Assembly (NCBI GenBank): GCA_026390555.1
Contig: JAPLFS010000033.1
Coordinates: forward strand, 1-38,422
Reading direction: 5' to 3'
DNA from: Pseudomonadota bacterium
GTDB taxonomy: Bacteria; Bdellovibrionota_C; UBA2361; OMII01
DNA: 38,422 nucleotides
Both the position numbers and the translations under genes were made by a program. Under the pieces are notes generated by a model that ran no database searches, was not told where the DNA came from, and worked only from the letters and a program-made list of their open reading frames with translations. Below are positions 1 to 7,054 of this stretch, one piece after another (position 1 is the stretch's first letter; every line of letters begins with the position of its first letter).

Positions 1-1169
1 CGGTACTGGGCCAGATCAAGACGTAGCGTTCCTGCCACCTTCTTCATCGACTTTACCTGTGCAGCTCCACCCACTCGCGACACCGAGAGACCAACGTTCA
101 CCGCCGGACGAACACCGGAGTTAAAGAGGTCGGCCTCAAGGTATATCTGTCCATCGGTGATAGAGATTACGTTGGTTGGAACGAATGCTCCTACGTCACC
201 TTCAAGGGTCTCAATAATCGGCAACGCTGTAAGCGATCCGCCGCCAAGCTTATCGCTTAGCTTGGCTGCGCGCTCTAGGAGGCGGGAGTGGAGATAGAAT
301 ACATCTCCTGGATACGCCTCACGTCCAGGTGGGCGGCGCAGTAGAAGTGAAACGCAGCGGTAGGCTACGGCGTGCTTCGAAAGATCGTCGTAGATAACGA
401 GGGCGTGCTTGCCGTTCTCCATAAAGTACTCGCCCATCGTACAACCTGTGTACGGAGCTAGGTACGCCATCGGAGCTGGCTCTGATGCAGTCGCTGCAAC
501 AACGATGGTGTGATCCATCGCGCCGAACTCTTTCAGTCGCTCAACGACCTGAACAACTGAGGAGCGCTTCTGACCGATTGCAACGTAGATGCAGATTACG
601 CCGTTACCCTTCTGATTAATAATAGTATCGATCGCAACGGTAGTTTTGCCGGTCTTCTTGTCGCCGATAATAAGCTCGCGCTGTCCACGCCCTACTGGCG
701 TCATCGCATCGATGGCCTTAAGGCCGGTCTGCATCGGCTCATGCACGGACTTACGTCCTACGATGCCAGGCGCCTTAATCTCAATACGACGGGTCTCACT
801 GGTCTTAATATCTCCGAGTCCATCGATTGGGTTGCCTAGCGCGTCTACAACGCGACCAATCAAGGCCTCACCAACCGGTACCTTTGCGATCTGTGCGGTG
901 CGCTTTACTGTATCGCCCTCTGCTATCTCGCTAGTTTCGCCCATGACCACCACGCCGACGTTATCCTCTTCGAGGTTAAGCGCGATGCCCCTAGTGCCGT
1001 TTGAGAACTCAACAAGCTCACCGAGAGCTACCTTGCCGAGTCCATACACGCGCGCGATTCCATCGCCGACGCTAAGAACGGATCCAACTTCAGTAAGGTC
1101 CTGATCGCCAGAGACGCTTCCGATTTTGTCCTTAATAATCCTGCTTATTTCATCTGCGCGTATGTCCAT
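1..1169 (-). CDS. atpA: F1Fo ATP synthase subunit alpha, C-terminus cut by window edge
   Basis: Non-catalytic nucleotide-binding alpha subunit of the F1 head. About 389 N-terminal residues are visible, starting at the ATG at 1169 with [20 protein letters not shown]. The usual length is about 505, so roughly a quarter is missing off the left edge. The beta-barrel region (DGIARVYGL), the P-loop GDKKTGKT (family form GDRQTGKT) and the [10 protein letters not shown] stretch are all present. It lies 36 nt after the end of atpH on the same strand, in normal atpHAGDC order, so atpG should follow outside the window. Identification rests on very high conservation. Confidence 0.98.
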   Translation of the reverse strand, partial: MDIRADEISRIIKDKIGSVSGDQDLTEVGSVLSVGDGIARVYGLGKVALGELVEFSNGTRGIALNLEEDNVGVVVMGETSEIAEGDTVKRTAQIAKVPVGEALIGRVVDALGNPIDGLGDIKTSETRRIEIKAPGIVGRKSVHEPMQTGLKAIDAMTPVGRGQRELIIGDKKTGKTTVAIDTIINQKGNGVICIYVAIGQKRSSVVQVVERLKEFGAMDHTIVVAATASEPAPMAYLAPYTGCTMGEYFMENGKHALVIYDDLSKHAVAYRCVSLLLRRPPGREAYPGDVFYLHSRLLERAAKLSDKLGGGSLTALPIIETLEGDVGAFVPTNVISITDGQIYLEADLFNSGVRPAVNVGLSVSRVGGAAQVKSMKKVAGTLRLDLAQY

Positions 1170-1205
1170 AATTACCTCTTCTCAAAAACTCTCTTAGAAA
1201 AAATA

Positions 1206-1757
1206 CTACTGAGCCAATTCTACCGCCATACGTTGTAGCGTTCCTAGAACCGATCGATCTAGCAGCTTATCCCCTAAACGGATCGTTAATCCTCCAAGTA
1301 GCGCTGCGTCGCTCTTCACATCTAAAGTTACCTCGCCGCCCAGGGCCTTTGAGAGCAGCACTTTCAGATCGGACACAGCGCTATCGGTCATTGGCGTTGC
1401 TACCGTTACCTCAAGGGTTAGGCTCTTTCTGTACTCGCTCACAAGCGCTGCAAAGCTCTCTGCCAGCTGCGGCAAGACGGGGGTCTTGCGTAAAGATACC
1501 AAGATCTGAACTACCTTCTTAGTCGGCTCGTTCGCCCAACCACCAAACGAGGCAACAACGCCGTCTATCACAGAGATCCTTTGGGAATCTGTAACACGGG
1601 GATTGAGCATGCTTTGGCGCAGATCTTGCGATGCATTCCAGACTAGCGCGAGGGTCTTAAGCTGCGCCTCGGTGCTATCAAAATCGACAGGCGCGCAGAT
1701 ACCAAAGAGCGCCTTGGCGTATCTTTTAGCAATAAGTGTGTGGCGTCCTGCGCTCAT
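1206..1757 (-). CDS. atpH: F1Fo ATP synthase subunit delta
   Basis: Delta (OSCP) subunit, 183 residues, which links the peripheral b/b' stalk to the top of the alpha/beta hexamer. The N-terminal domain begins RHTLIAKRYAKALFGIC, the usual AKRYA(x)AL pattern. The C-terminal part carries the family signature GGLTIRLGDKLLDRSVLGTL near residues 155-174. The length matches the family (about 180). The ATG at 1757 is 28 nt downstream of the atpF stop, so the genes are probably co-transcribed with atpF upstream and atpA downstream. The plus-strand open frame over this gene is a shadow. Confidence 0.96.
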   Translation of the reverse strand: MSAGRHTLIAKRYAKALFGICAPVDFDSTEAQLKTLALVWNASQDLRQSMLNPRVTDSQRISVIDGVVASFGGWANEPTKKVVQILVSLRKTPVLPQLAESFAALVSEYRKSLTLEVTVATPMTDSAVSDLKVLLSKALGGEVTLDVKSDAALLGGLTIRLGDKLLDRSVLGTLQRMAVELAQ

Positions 1758-1785
1758 GCGTGAATCCCCTGCCCCTTATAAAAAT

Positions 1786-2388
1786 TTATTGAACGAGCCT
1801 CTTTGCCCGCCCAACTGCTGCATCAAGATAGGACTGTTGCTGCGAGAGGAACTCGCCCCTAGCGAAGCGTCCCTTTGTAAGTTCGAGCGCCTTAGCAACG
1901 AGCGCCGCACGAAACCGTGCGTGAGCCGAACGCAGCTCACCAACCAGGAGATCCTTGGCTTGACTCTGAATACGGGCGGCACGCTCCTTTGCGCGCTGCT
2001 CGATAGTAGCCGCTTCAACCTCCGCCTGTTGTCGAATCTCATCCTTGGCTAGCACCTGCTCGACTGCAAGATTTTTAGTACGCACCTCTATCGCGCTCAG
2101 CTCACGCTCGGCGCTCTGAAGCTCGGCTTTACACCCCTCTACAGCTGTTAAGATCCTTGTGCGCCGCGCTCTCCAGGCGTTCGGAATAGCCTTTCTAAGC
2201 AGAAAGTATAACAAGGCTATGTAGCAGATAAAATTTAACCATCCGGCGCTGAGATCTAGGATCGACAGTTGGTGCGGTGCTCCATCTGCGGCTAGCGCAT
2301 CGTTAGTTATTGCCCCGTTAACAGCAACGCCTACGCTCGCAATGAGCTTATAGAGTGGACTTTTGGCTCTGTTTCGAGGGCTTTTCAT
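1786..2388 (-). CDS. atpF: F1Fo ATP synthase subunit b
   Basis: Peripheral stalk b subunit, 200 residues. A hydrophobic, signal-like N-terminus (about residues 12-33) ends in ALAADGAPHQ. It is followed by a membrane segment (about 44-65, WLNFICYIALLYFLLRKAIP) and then a long charged coiled coil rich in A, E, R and K. A cleavable-looking leader before the real membrane anchor is seen in other deltaproteobacterial b subunits. The ATG at 2388 was chosen because the four upstream in-phase-looking ATGs belong to a 15-bp tandem repeat whose frames hit TAA. There is no clear Shine-Dalgarno sequence. A second b-type gene lies upstream at 2750-3220. Confidence 0.92.
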   Translation of the reverse strand: MKSPRNRAKSPLYKLIASVGVAVNGAITNDALAADGAPHQLSILDLSAGWLNFICYIALLYFLLRKAIPNAWRARRTRILTAVEGCKAELQSAERELSAIEVRTKNLAVEQVLAKDEIRQQAEVEAATIEQRAKERAARIQSQAKDLLVGELRSAHARFRAALVAKALELTKGRFARGEFLSQQQSYLDAAVGRAKRLVQ

Positions 2389-2448
2389 GAGTTAAAAGTT
2401 CATGGGTTAAAAGTTCATAGATTGAAATTTCATAGTTTGAAAGTTCAT
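2389..2448 (-). repeat. 15-bp tandem repeat, four copies, directly upstream of the atpF start
   Basis: Read on the minus strand, four 15-bp units run straight into the atpF start codon. Each begins with ATG followed by AACTTT or AAATTT and then YAA. ATG triplets lie at exact 15-nt steps (plus-strand CAT at 2401, 2416, 2431, 2446), and the atpF ATG at 2386-2388 continues the phase. The two units nearest the gene and the repeat phase give stops (ATG AAC TTT TAA), so only the last ATG opens a long frame. No ribosome-binding site is evident. Confidence 0.85.
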
Positions 2449-2552
2449 CATAAGCTTGGGGCTCTAATATACCCCCTACGGCCCCAACTCAGGGCGCTAG
2501 TAGGATAGCCAGTATTACGATACAAGTCACGCCTTTAGCTCTATAATTTCAG

Positions 2553-2674
2553 TAACTATTCACCAGGTTTTACTGTTGTGCACGTTAATGCTTATAGAAG
2601 GCGGTCTTTGTAGGGATTCGCCCCTTTCTTGTCGTCCCCTGATCGGGGACGCTCATTTTAGGGGTGAATAGTTA
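2553..2674. repeat. MITE-like element with 12-bp inverted ends
   Basis: Perfect 12-bp terminal inverted repeats TAACTATTCACC and GGTGAATAGTTA enclose 98 nt with an internal GTCCCC/GGGGAC hairpin. A similar but imperfect pair (CAACTATTCACC at 3762-3773, GGTGAGTAGTTA at 3819-3830) spans the parB 3' end. Single copies occur at 7041-7052 and, as GACTATTCAC, at 12651-12660. No coding capacity was seen. Confidence 0.5.
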
Positions 2675-2735
2675 ATATTATCACCCCAGATTTGCAGAGC
2701 AAATCGACCCCTGAGGGGTTTGTTATTCACCAGGT
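2653..2735 (-). repeat. Intergenic palindromic repeat, copy 1
   Basis: Read on the minus strand this block shares AACAAACCCCTCAGGGGTCG, a GATTT/GCAAATC core, GGGGTGATAATA and ACTATTCAC with the plus-strand block at about 12599-12660. Both have CCCCTCAGGGG as a short hairpin. Both are bordered by GGTCAGATCC followed by TGTGCG, which is in the same plus-strand orientation at the two sites (2734 and 12530 regions). It is non-coding and its function is unknown; a terminator or dispersed palindromic repeat is the simplest reading. Confidence 0.6.
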
Positions 2736-2749
2736 CAGATCCGTGTGCG

Positions 2750-3220
2750 CTACTGCGCGCCGAGCTGCGAATTAACTCGGGACGCAAGCCGTTCTGCAAG
2801 ATCAACTGCCTCGCTCTCAGCCCGTGATTGCGCTGCGCTAACCTGCTCCTGAATTGCGGCGCGCCCACCTTTAAGCTCAACCGCAGCACTAGCCTCAGCT
2901 GCTGCAATAATCGTTGCAGCGCGCTCCTTTGCGGCTGTAAGTATCTCGTTTTTTTGTTGGTTTGCCTCAACCCTAGCCTGAAATAACGCTTCGTTATGGC
3001 GCAACTGCAGGGCCTCGCCCTTCTGGCGCATCTGGGCTGCCGTCTGCAACACTCCGATCGTAGCCTCTTCGCGGTGCTCAATGTGCTCTAGCATCGGTTT
3101 AAAGAGCTTCGTTGAGAGTGCCCGGTAAAGCATATAGAGCAATAGAGTTCCCACCACGATCATTGGACAATCTTGCGGGGTAAGATCAAGCGCTGCGAGG
3201 ATGCCTGTCATGAATTCCAT
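2750..3220 (-). CDS. F1Fo ATP synthase subunit b' (second stator b-type subunit)
   Basis: About 156 residues. One N-terminal membrane segment (about residues 18-35, CPMIVVGTLLLYMLYRALS) is followed by a long helical, A/E/Q/R-rich tail (AAQMRQKGEALQLRHNEALF) typical of b and b' peripheral stalk proteins. It lacks the leader seen in the downstream atpF, and the pair would form a b/b' heterodimer in the stator. The ATG at 3220 is preceded directly by an in-frame GTG at 3223 that could equally serve; Shine-Dalgarno support is weak for both. The neighbours fit the deltaproteobacterial order bactofilin, b', b, delta, alpha. Often named atpX or atpF2. Confidence 0.88.
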   Translation of the reverse strand: MEFMTGILAALDLTPQDCPMIVVGTLLLYMLYRALSTKLFKPMLEHIEHREEATIGVLQTAAQMRQKGEALQLRHNEALFQARVEANQQKNEILTAAKERAATIIAAAEASAAVELKGGRAAIQEQVSAAQSRAESEAVDLAERLASRVNSQLGAQ

Positions 3221-3281
3221 CACACTTTAATAATAGCTGTTAGGGCTATAGAATCATTGATTTTGCGATTTAAATCAACCG

Positions 3282-3731
3282 CTATGCCTTTATTTGAGCC
3301 TTGGGTTGTGTCTCCTGTGGGCTACGTAGCTCCTGAACCTCAGGTTGCGGCATAGAGCACCGCCCAACGAATGTCGCTCCAGGTTCGATCACCAAAACCG
3401 GCGTTGTAACATCGCCACGAACCTCTGCTGAGCCGAGCATCGAAAGTGACTTTGAAGCTATCGACTCCCCAGCTAGGCGCCCCTCGATAACGATCTCAGT
3501 TGCAATAACGCGCCCGATGACGCTTCCTCCGGCTCCAATCGTAATACGCGAATGGGACGAGAGCTCGCCCTCGATCGTGCCGAGAACCACAACATCTCCG
3601 GCTGCCCTAATATCCCCTTTCAGTTGCGCGTTTGCGCCGAGCACCGTTGAGCTCGCTCCAGAGAGCCCCTCTCCGAGTGTAAATTTAGCTGTTTTCCCCA
3701 ATGAATCTGCGATATTTAATGCATTACCCAT
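3282..3731 (-). CDS. Bactofilin (polymer-forming cytoskeletal protein)
   Basis: 149 residues. The central region (about 30-125) is a right-handed beta-helix with repeating short hydrophobic steps such as LKGDIRAAGDVVVLGTIEGE and GSVIGRVIATEIVIEGRLAG, the hallmark of bactofilins (DUF583). The C-terminal tail is Q/P-rich (QPEVQELRSPQETQPKAQ). Bactofilins polymerise without nucleotide and act in cell shape, polarity or chromosome-segregation scaffolds; in Myxococcus they associate with ParAB. The ATG at 3731 was preferred over the GTG at 3740 because AGGTG lies about 6 nt before it. It sits directly downstream of parB, which supports a shared role with the partition proteins. Confidence 0.9.
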   Translation of the reverse strand: MGNALNIADSLGKTAKFTLGEGLSGASSTVLGANAQLKGDIRAAGDVVVLGTIEGELSSHSRITIGAGGSVIGRVIATEIVIEGRLAGESIASKSLSMLGSAEVRGDVTTPVLVIEPGATFVGRCSMPQPEVQELRSPQETQPKAQIKA

Positions 3732-3761
3732 AACGTTCACCTATTCCCAATTATAATATAG

Positions 3762-3830
3762 CAACTATTCACCTAGCCAGCCCCGTGTCCATCTTAGCCA
3801 CTGATAAGTCTAGATTGGGGTGAGTAGTTA
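3762..3830. repeat. Imperfect inverted repeat overlapping the parB 3' end
   Basis: CAACTATTCACC (3762-3773) and GGTGAGTAGTTA (3819-3830) are inverted, 11 of 12 matching apart from the outermost base, with flanking CCCC/GGGG that also pair (3781-3784 and 3817-3820 region). The right arm is inside parB coding sequence and the left arm is in the parB-bactofilin spacer. It resembles the 12-bp inverted pair at 2553-2674. It could be a terminator-like structure after parB or a decayed short mobile element. Confidence 0.45.
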
Positions 3831-4774
3831 CTTAATATATCTACTAATCGATCGAGCTCCTGATCTGAGAAGAAATGCAGCTCAATCGATCCACCCTTTA
3901 CACCACGCTGAATCGAAACCTTCGTTCCAAGGGCGTTGCGTAATCGATCCTCAAGCTCTGGATATTGCGGCACACGTTCACGTCGCGTCTCGGCCGAGGA
4001 AGCCTTGCGCGGTGGGTCAAGCACCACATCGCGCGACACTATAGACTCAATTGCGCGCACCGAGAGCCCCTCGCTTATGACCTTATTTGCAAGGCTAATC
4101 TGAGCAACTGGCTCCCTAACGGTCAAGATCGCCTTAGCGTGTCCGATGCTTAGTCGACCGTCCCGCAGCATCTCCTGCACAACCGCAGGAAGCTTTAGAA
4201 CGCGGGCAAGGTTTGCTACCGTTGCCCTATCCTTGCCTACCCGCTCAGCGACCTCTTGGGCGGTCAGCGAGAATTCGTCCATTAACCTCTGATAGCCCTT
4301 GGCCTCTTCGAGGGGGTTTAGGTTTTGGCGTTGAACGTTCTCTACAAGTGCTACCTCAAGGGTCTCGCGCTCGTCTAAAGATCTAATTAACACAGGTACT
4401 TGAGAGAGCCCTGCCCTGCTAGCAGCACGGTAACGACGCTCTCCGGCTATAATCTGGTACCCCTCCCCCATGGGCCTAACAAGTATAGGCTGCAATACCC
4501 CGAGGGTCTTAATTGACTCGGAGAGCTCCGCTATCTCCTGCTCAGGAAAGGTCTGTCTGGGTTGGGTTGGGTTGGTGGTGATAAGGTTGAGAGTAATGAA
4601 GGAGACCTCCCCCTCGCCTCGATTTAGTAAAACATCGTTTGAGTTCTGCGGCTCCGTTATAGGAAGTCTAGTGGGTGGTGCTACTGGGACCGGCATGGCT
4701 GACGATACCAGCGCGCTTAATCCGCGCCCTAAGGCCATTCTGGTCGGTTTCTTAAGACCCTTTGCCACATCCAT
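3794..4774 (-). CDS. parB: Chromosome-partition protein ParB
   Basis: 326 residues. The N-terminal ParB/CTPase domain carries QPRQTFPEQEIAELSESIK and the CTP-site motif GERRYRAASRAG near residues 115-126. A helix-turn-helix segment (TAQEVAERVGKDRATVANLA, about 170-190) recognises parS. The C-terminal dimerisation domain ends SRLISG. ParB loads onto parS and slides as a CTP-dependent clamp; three parS sites lie within 1.1 kb upstream. It follows parA after a 49-nt gap that itself contains a parS palindrome. Length and motifs are normal for chromosomal ParB. Confidence 0.97.
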   Translation of the reverse strand: MDVAKGLKKPTRMALGRGLSALVSSAMPVPVAPPTRLPITEPQNSNDVLLNRGEGEVSFITLNLITTNPTQPRQTFPEQEIAELSESIKTLGVLQPILVRPMGEGYQIIAGERRYRAASRAGLSQVPVLIRSLDERETLEVALVENVQRQNLNPLEEAKGYQRLMDEFSLTAQEVAERVGKDRATVANLARVLKLPAVVQEMLRDGRLSIGHAKAILTVREPVAQISLANKVISEGLSVRAIESIVSRDVVLDPPRKASSAETRRERVPQYPELEDRLRNALGTKVSIQRGVKGGSIELHFFSDQELDRLVDILSNYSPQSRLISG

Positions 4775-4793
4775 TATAAATTACCTCTAAAAG

Positions 4794-4809
4794 TGTTCCA
4801 CGTGGAACA
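4794..4809. promoter_or_regulatory. parS site between parA and parB
   Basis: Perfect 16-bp palindrome TGTTCCACGTGGAACA, a variant of the canonical parS TGTTTCACGTGAAACA and the same as the other two sites in this window. It lies 20 nt upstream of the parB start codon, so bound ParB may also affect parB expression. Confidence 0.95.
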
Positions 4810-4823
4810 GTTGCATAAAACAG

Positions 4824-5618
4824 CTAGGCTGCGCGAGCCGCCCCATCCTTATCTACACCCAACCGATCTATTAACTCACCCGTAAGTGCTAGATAACTCT
4901 TGGCTCCAGCACTCTGCGGATCGTAGCTACAGATCGGCATCCCATGGCTGGGACACTCAGATAGTCGGATATTTCTTGGAATCTTCGCTTTGAAGAGTCG
5001 AGCGGCGAAGTGCTTTTCGGCCTCCTCAAAGACCTGCACAGAGAGCTTCGTGCGGCCATCGAACATAGTTAGGAACACGCCTAGCAGATCAAGCTTTGGG
5101 TTAAAGGTCTGCTGAACGAATGATATCGTATTAAGGAGACCACTTAGGCCCTCTAGCGAATAGTATTCTGCCTGCAGCGGAACCAAGACAGAGGATGCTG
5201 CACCGAGCGCATTAAGGGTCAGAAGACCGGAGGAGGGGGGACAGTCGATCAGCACGAACTGGTAGCTTCCTAATACATCCGCCAAGGCGCTCTGTAGAAT
5301 TAACTCACGCCCAGGAGTGCGCCCGATCTCTAGCTCAAGACTTACTAGGTCGTGAGATCCAGGAACAACTGAGAGGTTATATATAGAGGAGGGGCGTATA
5401 AGATCCGAAAGCTGCAACTTGCCGAAGAATACGTCGTAAAGATCTGCTCCCTCGGGATGCTTTTTAATACCTAGGCCACTTGTAGCGCTGGCTTGCGGGT
5501 CAAAATCAAGCAAAAGCACCTTAAACCCCAGAAGAGCTAGCTGCGCGGATAGGCTTACTGCGCTGGTAGTCTTACCAACGCCACCTTTTTGATTCGCCAG
5601 GGCAATTACGTGTGCCAT
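4824..5618 (-). CDS. parA: Chromosome-partition ATPase ParA
   Basis: 264-residue Walker-type ATPase that positions ParB-parS complexes. The deviant Walker A motif KGGVGKTTSAVSL (about residues 10-22) has the signature lysine; the Walker A' DFDPQASAT (about 39-47) and Walker B VLIDCPPS (about 121-128) follow. It has no N-terminal helix-turn-helix, so it is of the chromosomal Soj/ParA type rather than a large plasmid ParA. The ATG at 5618 opens MAHVIALANQKGGVGKTTSA, the usual start. parB is next on the same strand and two parS sites lie just upstream. Confidence 0.97.
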   Translation of the reverse strand: MAHVIALANQKGGVGKTTSAVSLSAQLALLGFKVLLLDFDPQASATSGLGIKKHPEGADLYDVFFGKLQLSDLIRPSSIYNLSVVPGSHDLVSLELEIGRTPGRELILQSALADVLGSYQFVLIDCPPSSGLLTLNALGAASSVLVPLQAEYYSLEGLSGLLNTISFVQQTFNPKLDLLGVFLTMFDGRTKLSVQVFEEAEKHFAARLFKAKIPRNIRLSECPSHGMPICSYDPQSAGAKSYLALTGELIDRLGVDKDGAARAA

Positions 5619-5741
5619 AGTTTTAGATTGAAGATACTAAGTCTGTAGAAGGTGTAAGAGGTATCACGAGTAGGAATCAGTAACAATAAAAAACTGATGG
5701 TTATAGTACCTTTGATCGAAGAATTTGTATGGCTACTAATG

Positions 5742-5757
5742 TGTTCCACGTGGAACA
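5742..5757. promoter_or_regulatory. parS site upstream of parA (distal of the pair with 5813)
   Basis: Perfect 16-bp palindrome TGTTCCACGTGGAACA in the intergenic region 124 nt upstream of parA. It begins the first unit of an imperfect duplication of about 71 bp, whose second unit carries the next parS. Confidence 0.95.
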
Positions 5758-5812
5758 TATTTAAAGCTCAAACGGGGTAGGGGGCAGGTGGTGACTTAAA
5801 TATCCTTGAATG

Positions 5813-5828
5813 TGTTCCACGTGGAACA
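5813..5828. promoter_or_regulatory. parS site at the 3' end of the BioF-like gene
   Basis: Perfect TGTTCCACGTGGAACA; the palindrome extends further to ATGTGTTCCACGTGGAACAC with flanking matches. It lies 71 nt from the preceding parS site and 42 nt before the BioF-like stop codon on the plus strand. Confidence 0.95.
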
Positions 5829-5869
5829 CATTCGAAGCTGAAATGGAGTGGGGGAAGCTCTATGGTGCC

Positions 5870-7054
5870 TTAAATATCTGCTGCAAGGCGCTTACGTACC
5901 TCTGCGAACCCCTCAATAAGTGATTCAATCTCCTTTTGAGTATGCGCATTTGAAAGCAACACCCTAAGAACCGCTCCGGTCTTCCTTACGCTGCGAGCCG
6001 CAAGCGCCTCAACGAAGATCGATCGCTGCAAAAGAGCTGCCTGAATAAGCTGCGCTTTCTTAAAGCTATCGAACCACACAGACATTACAGGCAGCTCACC
6101 ACCACCAAGAACGCTCCATCCCTGCTCCCTAGCAGCGCCCTCAACTAAGCGCCCCCTAGCTGAAATCATCTTGCGTTGCAGGATTGAAACCTCTATCAGA
6201 TCGAGCGCGCTATGTGCTCCGCATACAGCTGTCACCGGTGGAGGTGACTCAATCCTAAGGTAACGGGAGCGCTTTAATAGCAACTCCCTGAATTCATTCA
6301 TACATACTATAGCAGCTAGCTCCACACCGGCCACAAGCCCGAGCCCTACTATCCTTGCCAAAAGCACCGGCGATATCGGAAGCTCCTCAGCCGAGCCGGC
6401 TCCCCGCATTCCAACGATTCCAAGTGCCGCACTTTCATCAACTACCCCCCACGCTCCGCAGCGCTCAAGCATTGAGAAGGTCGCCTGTACATCGGTAATT
6501 TCGCCTGTTACAGCTGATACAGATTCAACAAAGACCAAGACCCGCTTTGAGAGCTGAAAGCGCTCGAGCAGAGCTTGTAGCGCCGCATCGCTATCAAACT
6601 CATAAAAATCCGCGCCGACTAGTGCGCAAGCATCCGCCAAGGGTAGGGTGGTAAGGGCCGCACCAAGTACGACCCACCCCTCCGAGCACAACGCTGTTAT
6701 ACAGGTTAGAACTGACTGGGCCCTCGTCCCAAATAGTAGCGCCGATTCCGCTCCAAAGAAGTGTGCGATGCGCCGCTCCGCCCTTGTGTGCGCGTCTGTT
6801 AGTCCCCCAGATTGTCGCCCAATACCAGCGTGCCCACCAAACTCTTCAAGTGCGTGCACGATGCTTTTAGAGATCTCGCGCCGTCTTTGCAGATCGAGCA
6901 GATCCCACGATGCAAAGCTCGTTACGATCTTTCCACGGTATATAGGATGGCGCGAATCTACTCCCGCTCTGATGCCGAGATCGGGTGTAACCTGTCCGAC
7001 CTCAAGCGCTAATTCCTTCAGTAGTTCGGCCTTAATTTCGTAACTATTCACCAT
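5870..7054 (-). CDS. BioF/AOS-family fold-type-I protein lacking the PLP lysine
   Basis: 394 residues resembling alpha-oxoamine synthases (BioF, Kbl, serine palmitoyltransferase). The family region GGHAGIGRQSGGLTDAHTRA (73-92) and GAESALLFGT (101-110) match well. Two catalytic positions are altered. The DExH motif reads DESAALGI (D206, A209 where histidine is expected). The lysine loop reads VGLGLVAGVELAAIVC (L238 where the Schiff-base lysine is expected). The aspartate that contacts the PLP ring nitrogen is kept. It overlaps the prfB stop by 11 nt (ATG at 7054), so it is translationally coupled to RF2, and it lies upstream of parA. It may be a pseudoenzyme or a diverged acyltransferase; I cannot assign a substrate. 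Confidence 0.75.
   Translation of the reverse strand: MVNSYEIKAELLKELALEVGQVTPDLGIRAGVDSRHPIYRGKIVTSFASWDLLDLQRRREISKSIVHALEEFGGHAGIGRQSGGLTDAHTRAERRIAHFFGAESALLFGTRAQSVLTCITALCSEGWVVLGAALTTLPLADACALVGADFYEFDSDAALQALLERFQLSKRVLVFVESVSAVTGEITDVQATFSMLERCGAWGVVDESAALGIVGMRGAGSAEELPISPVLLARIVGLGLVAGVELAAIVCMNEFRELLLKRSRYLRIESPPPVTAVCGAHSALDLIEVSILQRKMISARGRLVEGAAREQGWSVLGGGELPVMSVWFDSFKKAQLIQAALLQRSIFVEALAARSVRKTGAVLRVLLSNAHTQKEIESLIEGFAEVRKRLAADI

Larger units (their letters stand above)
2449..2749. other. 300-nt intergenic region between the two stator b genes, with palindromic repeats
   Basis: I see no protein-coding gene here. It contains a 12-bp inverted repeat, TAACTATTCACC at 2553-2564 against GGTGAATAGTTA at 2663-2674. 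It also contains a strong hairpin GTCCCC-TGATC-GGGGAC at 2634-2650. A block at about 2653-2735 recurs in opposite orientation near 12590-12675. This is an unusually large gap for the inside of an atp operon. The hairpins could act as attenuators or processing sites, which would separate atpF expression from the upstream genes. Confidence 0.6.
5742..5884. repeat. Imperfect tandem duplication of about 71-74 bp carrying parS
   Basis: Units 5742-5812 and 5813-5884 each contain a perfect parS, an AAGCTSAAA block, a G-rich block, TGGTG and CTTAAATATC in the same order, with one gap of 3 nt. Unit 2 runs into the last codons and stop of the BioF-like gene (complement of TTAAATATC), so one duplication edge is coding. 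Only the parS palindromes are perfectly kept, which suggests that selection acts on them. Confidence 0.7.

Noticed and set aside
646-1104. Plus-strand frame over atpA
   Set aside because: Shadow of atpA with a Ser/Pro/Thr-rich nonsense composition.
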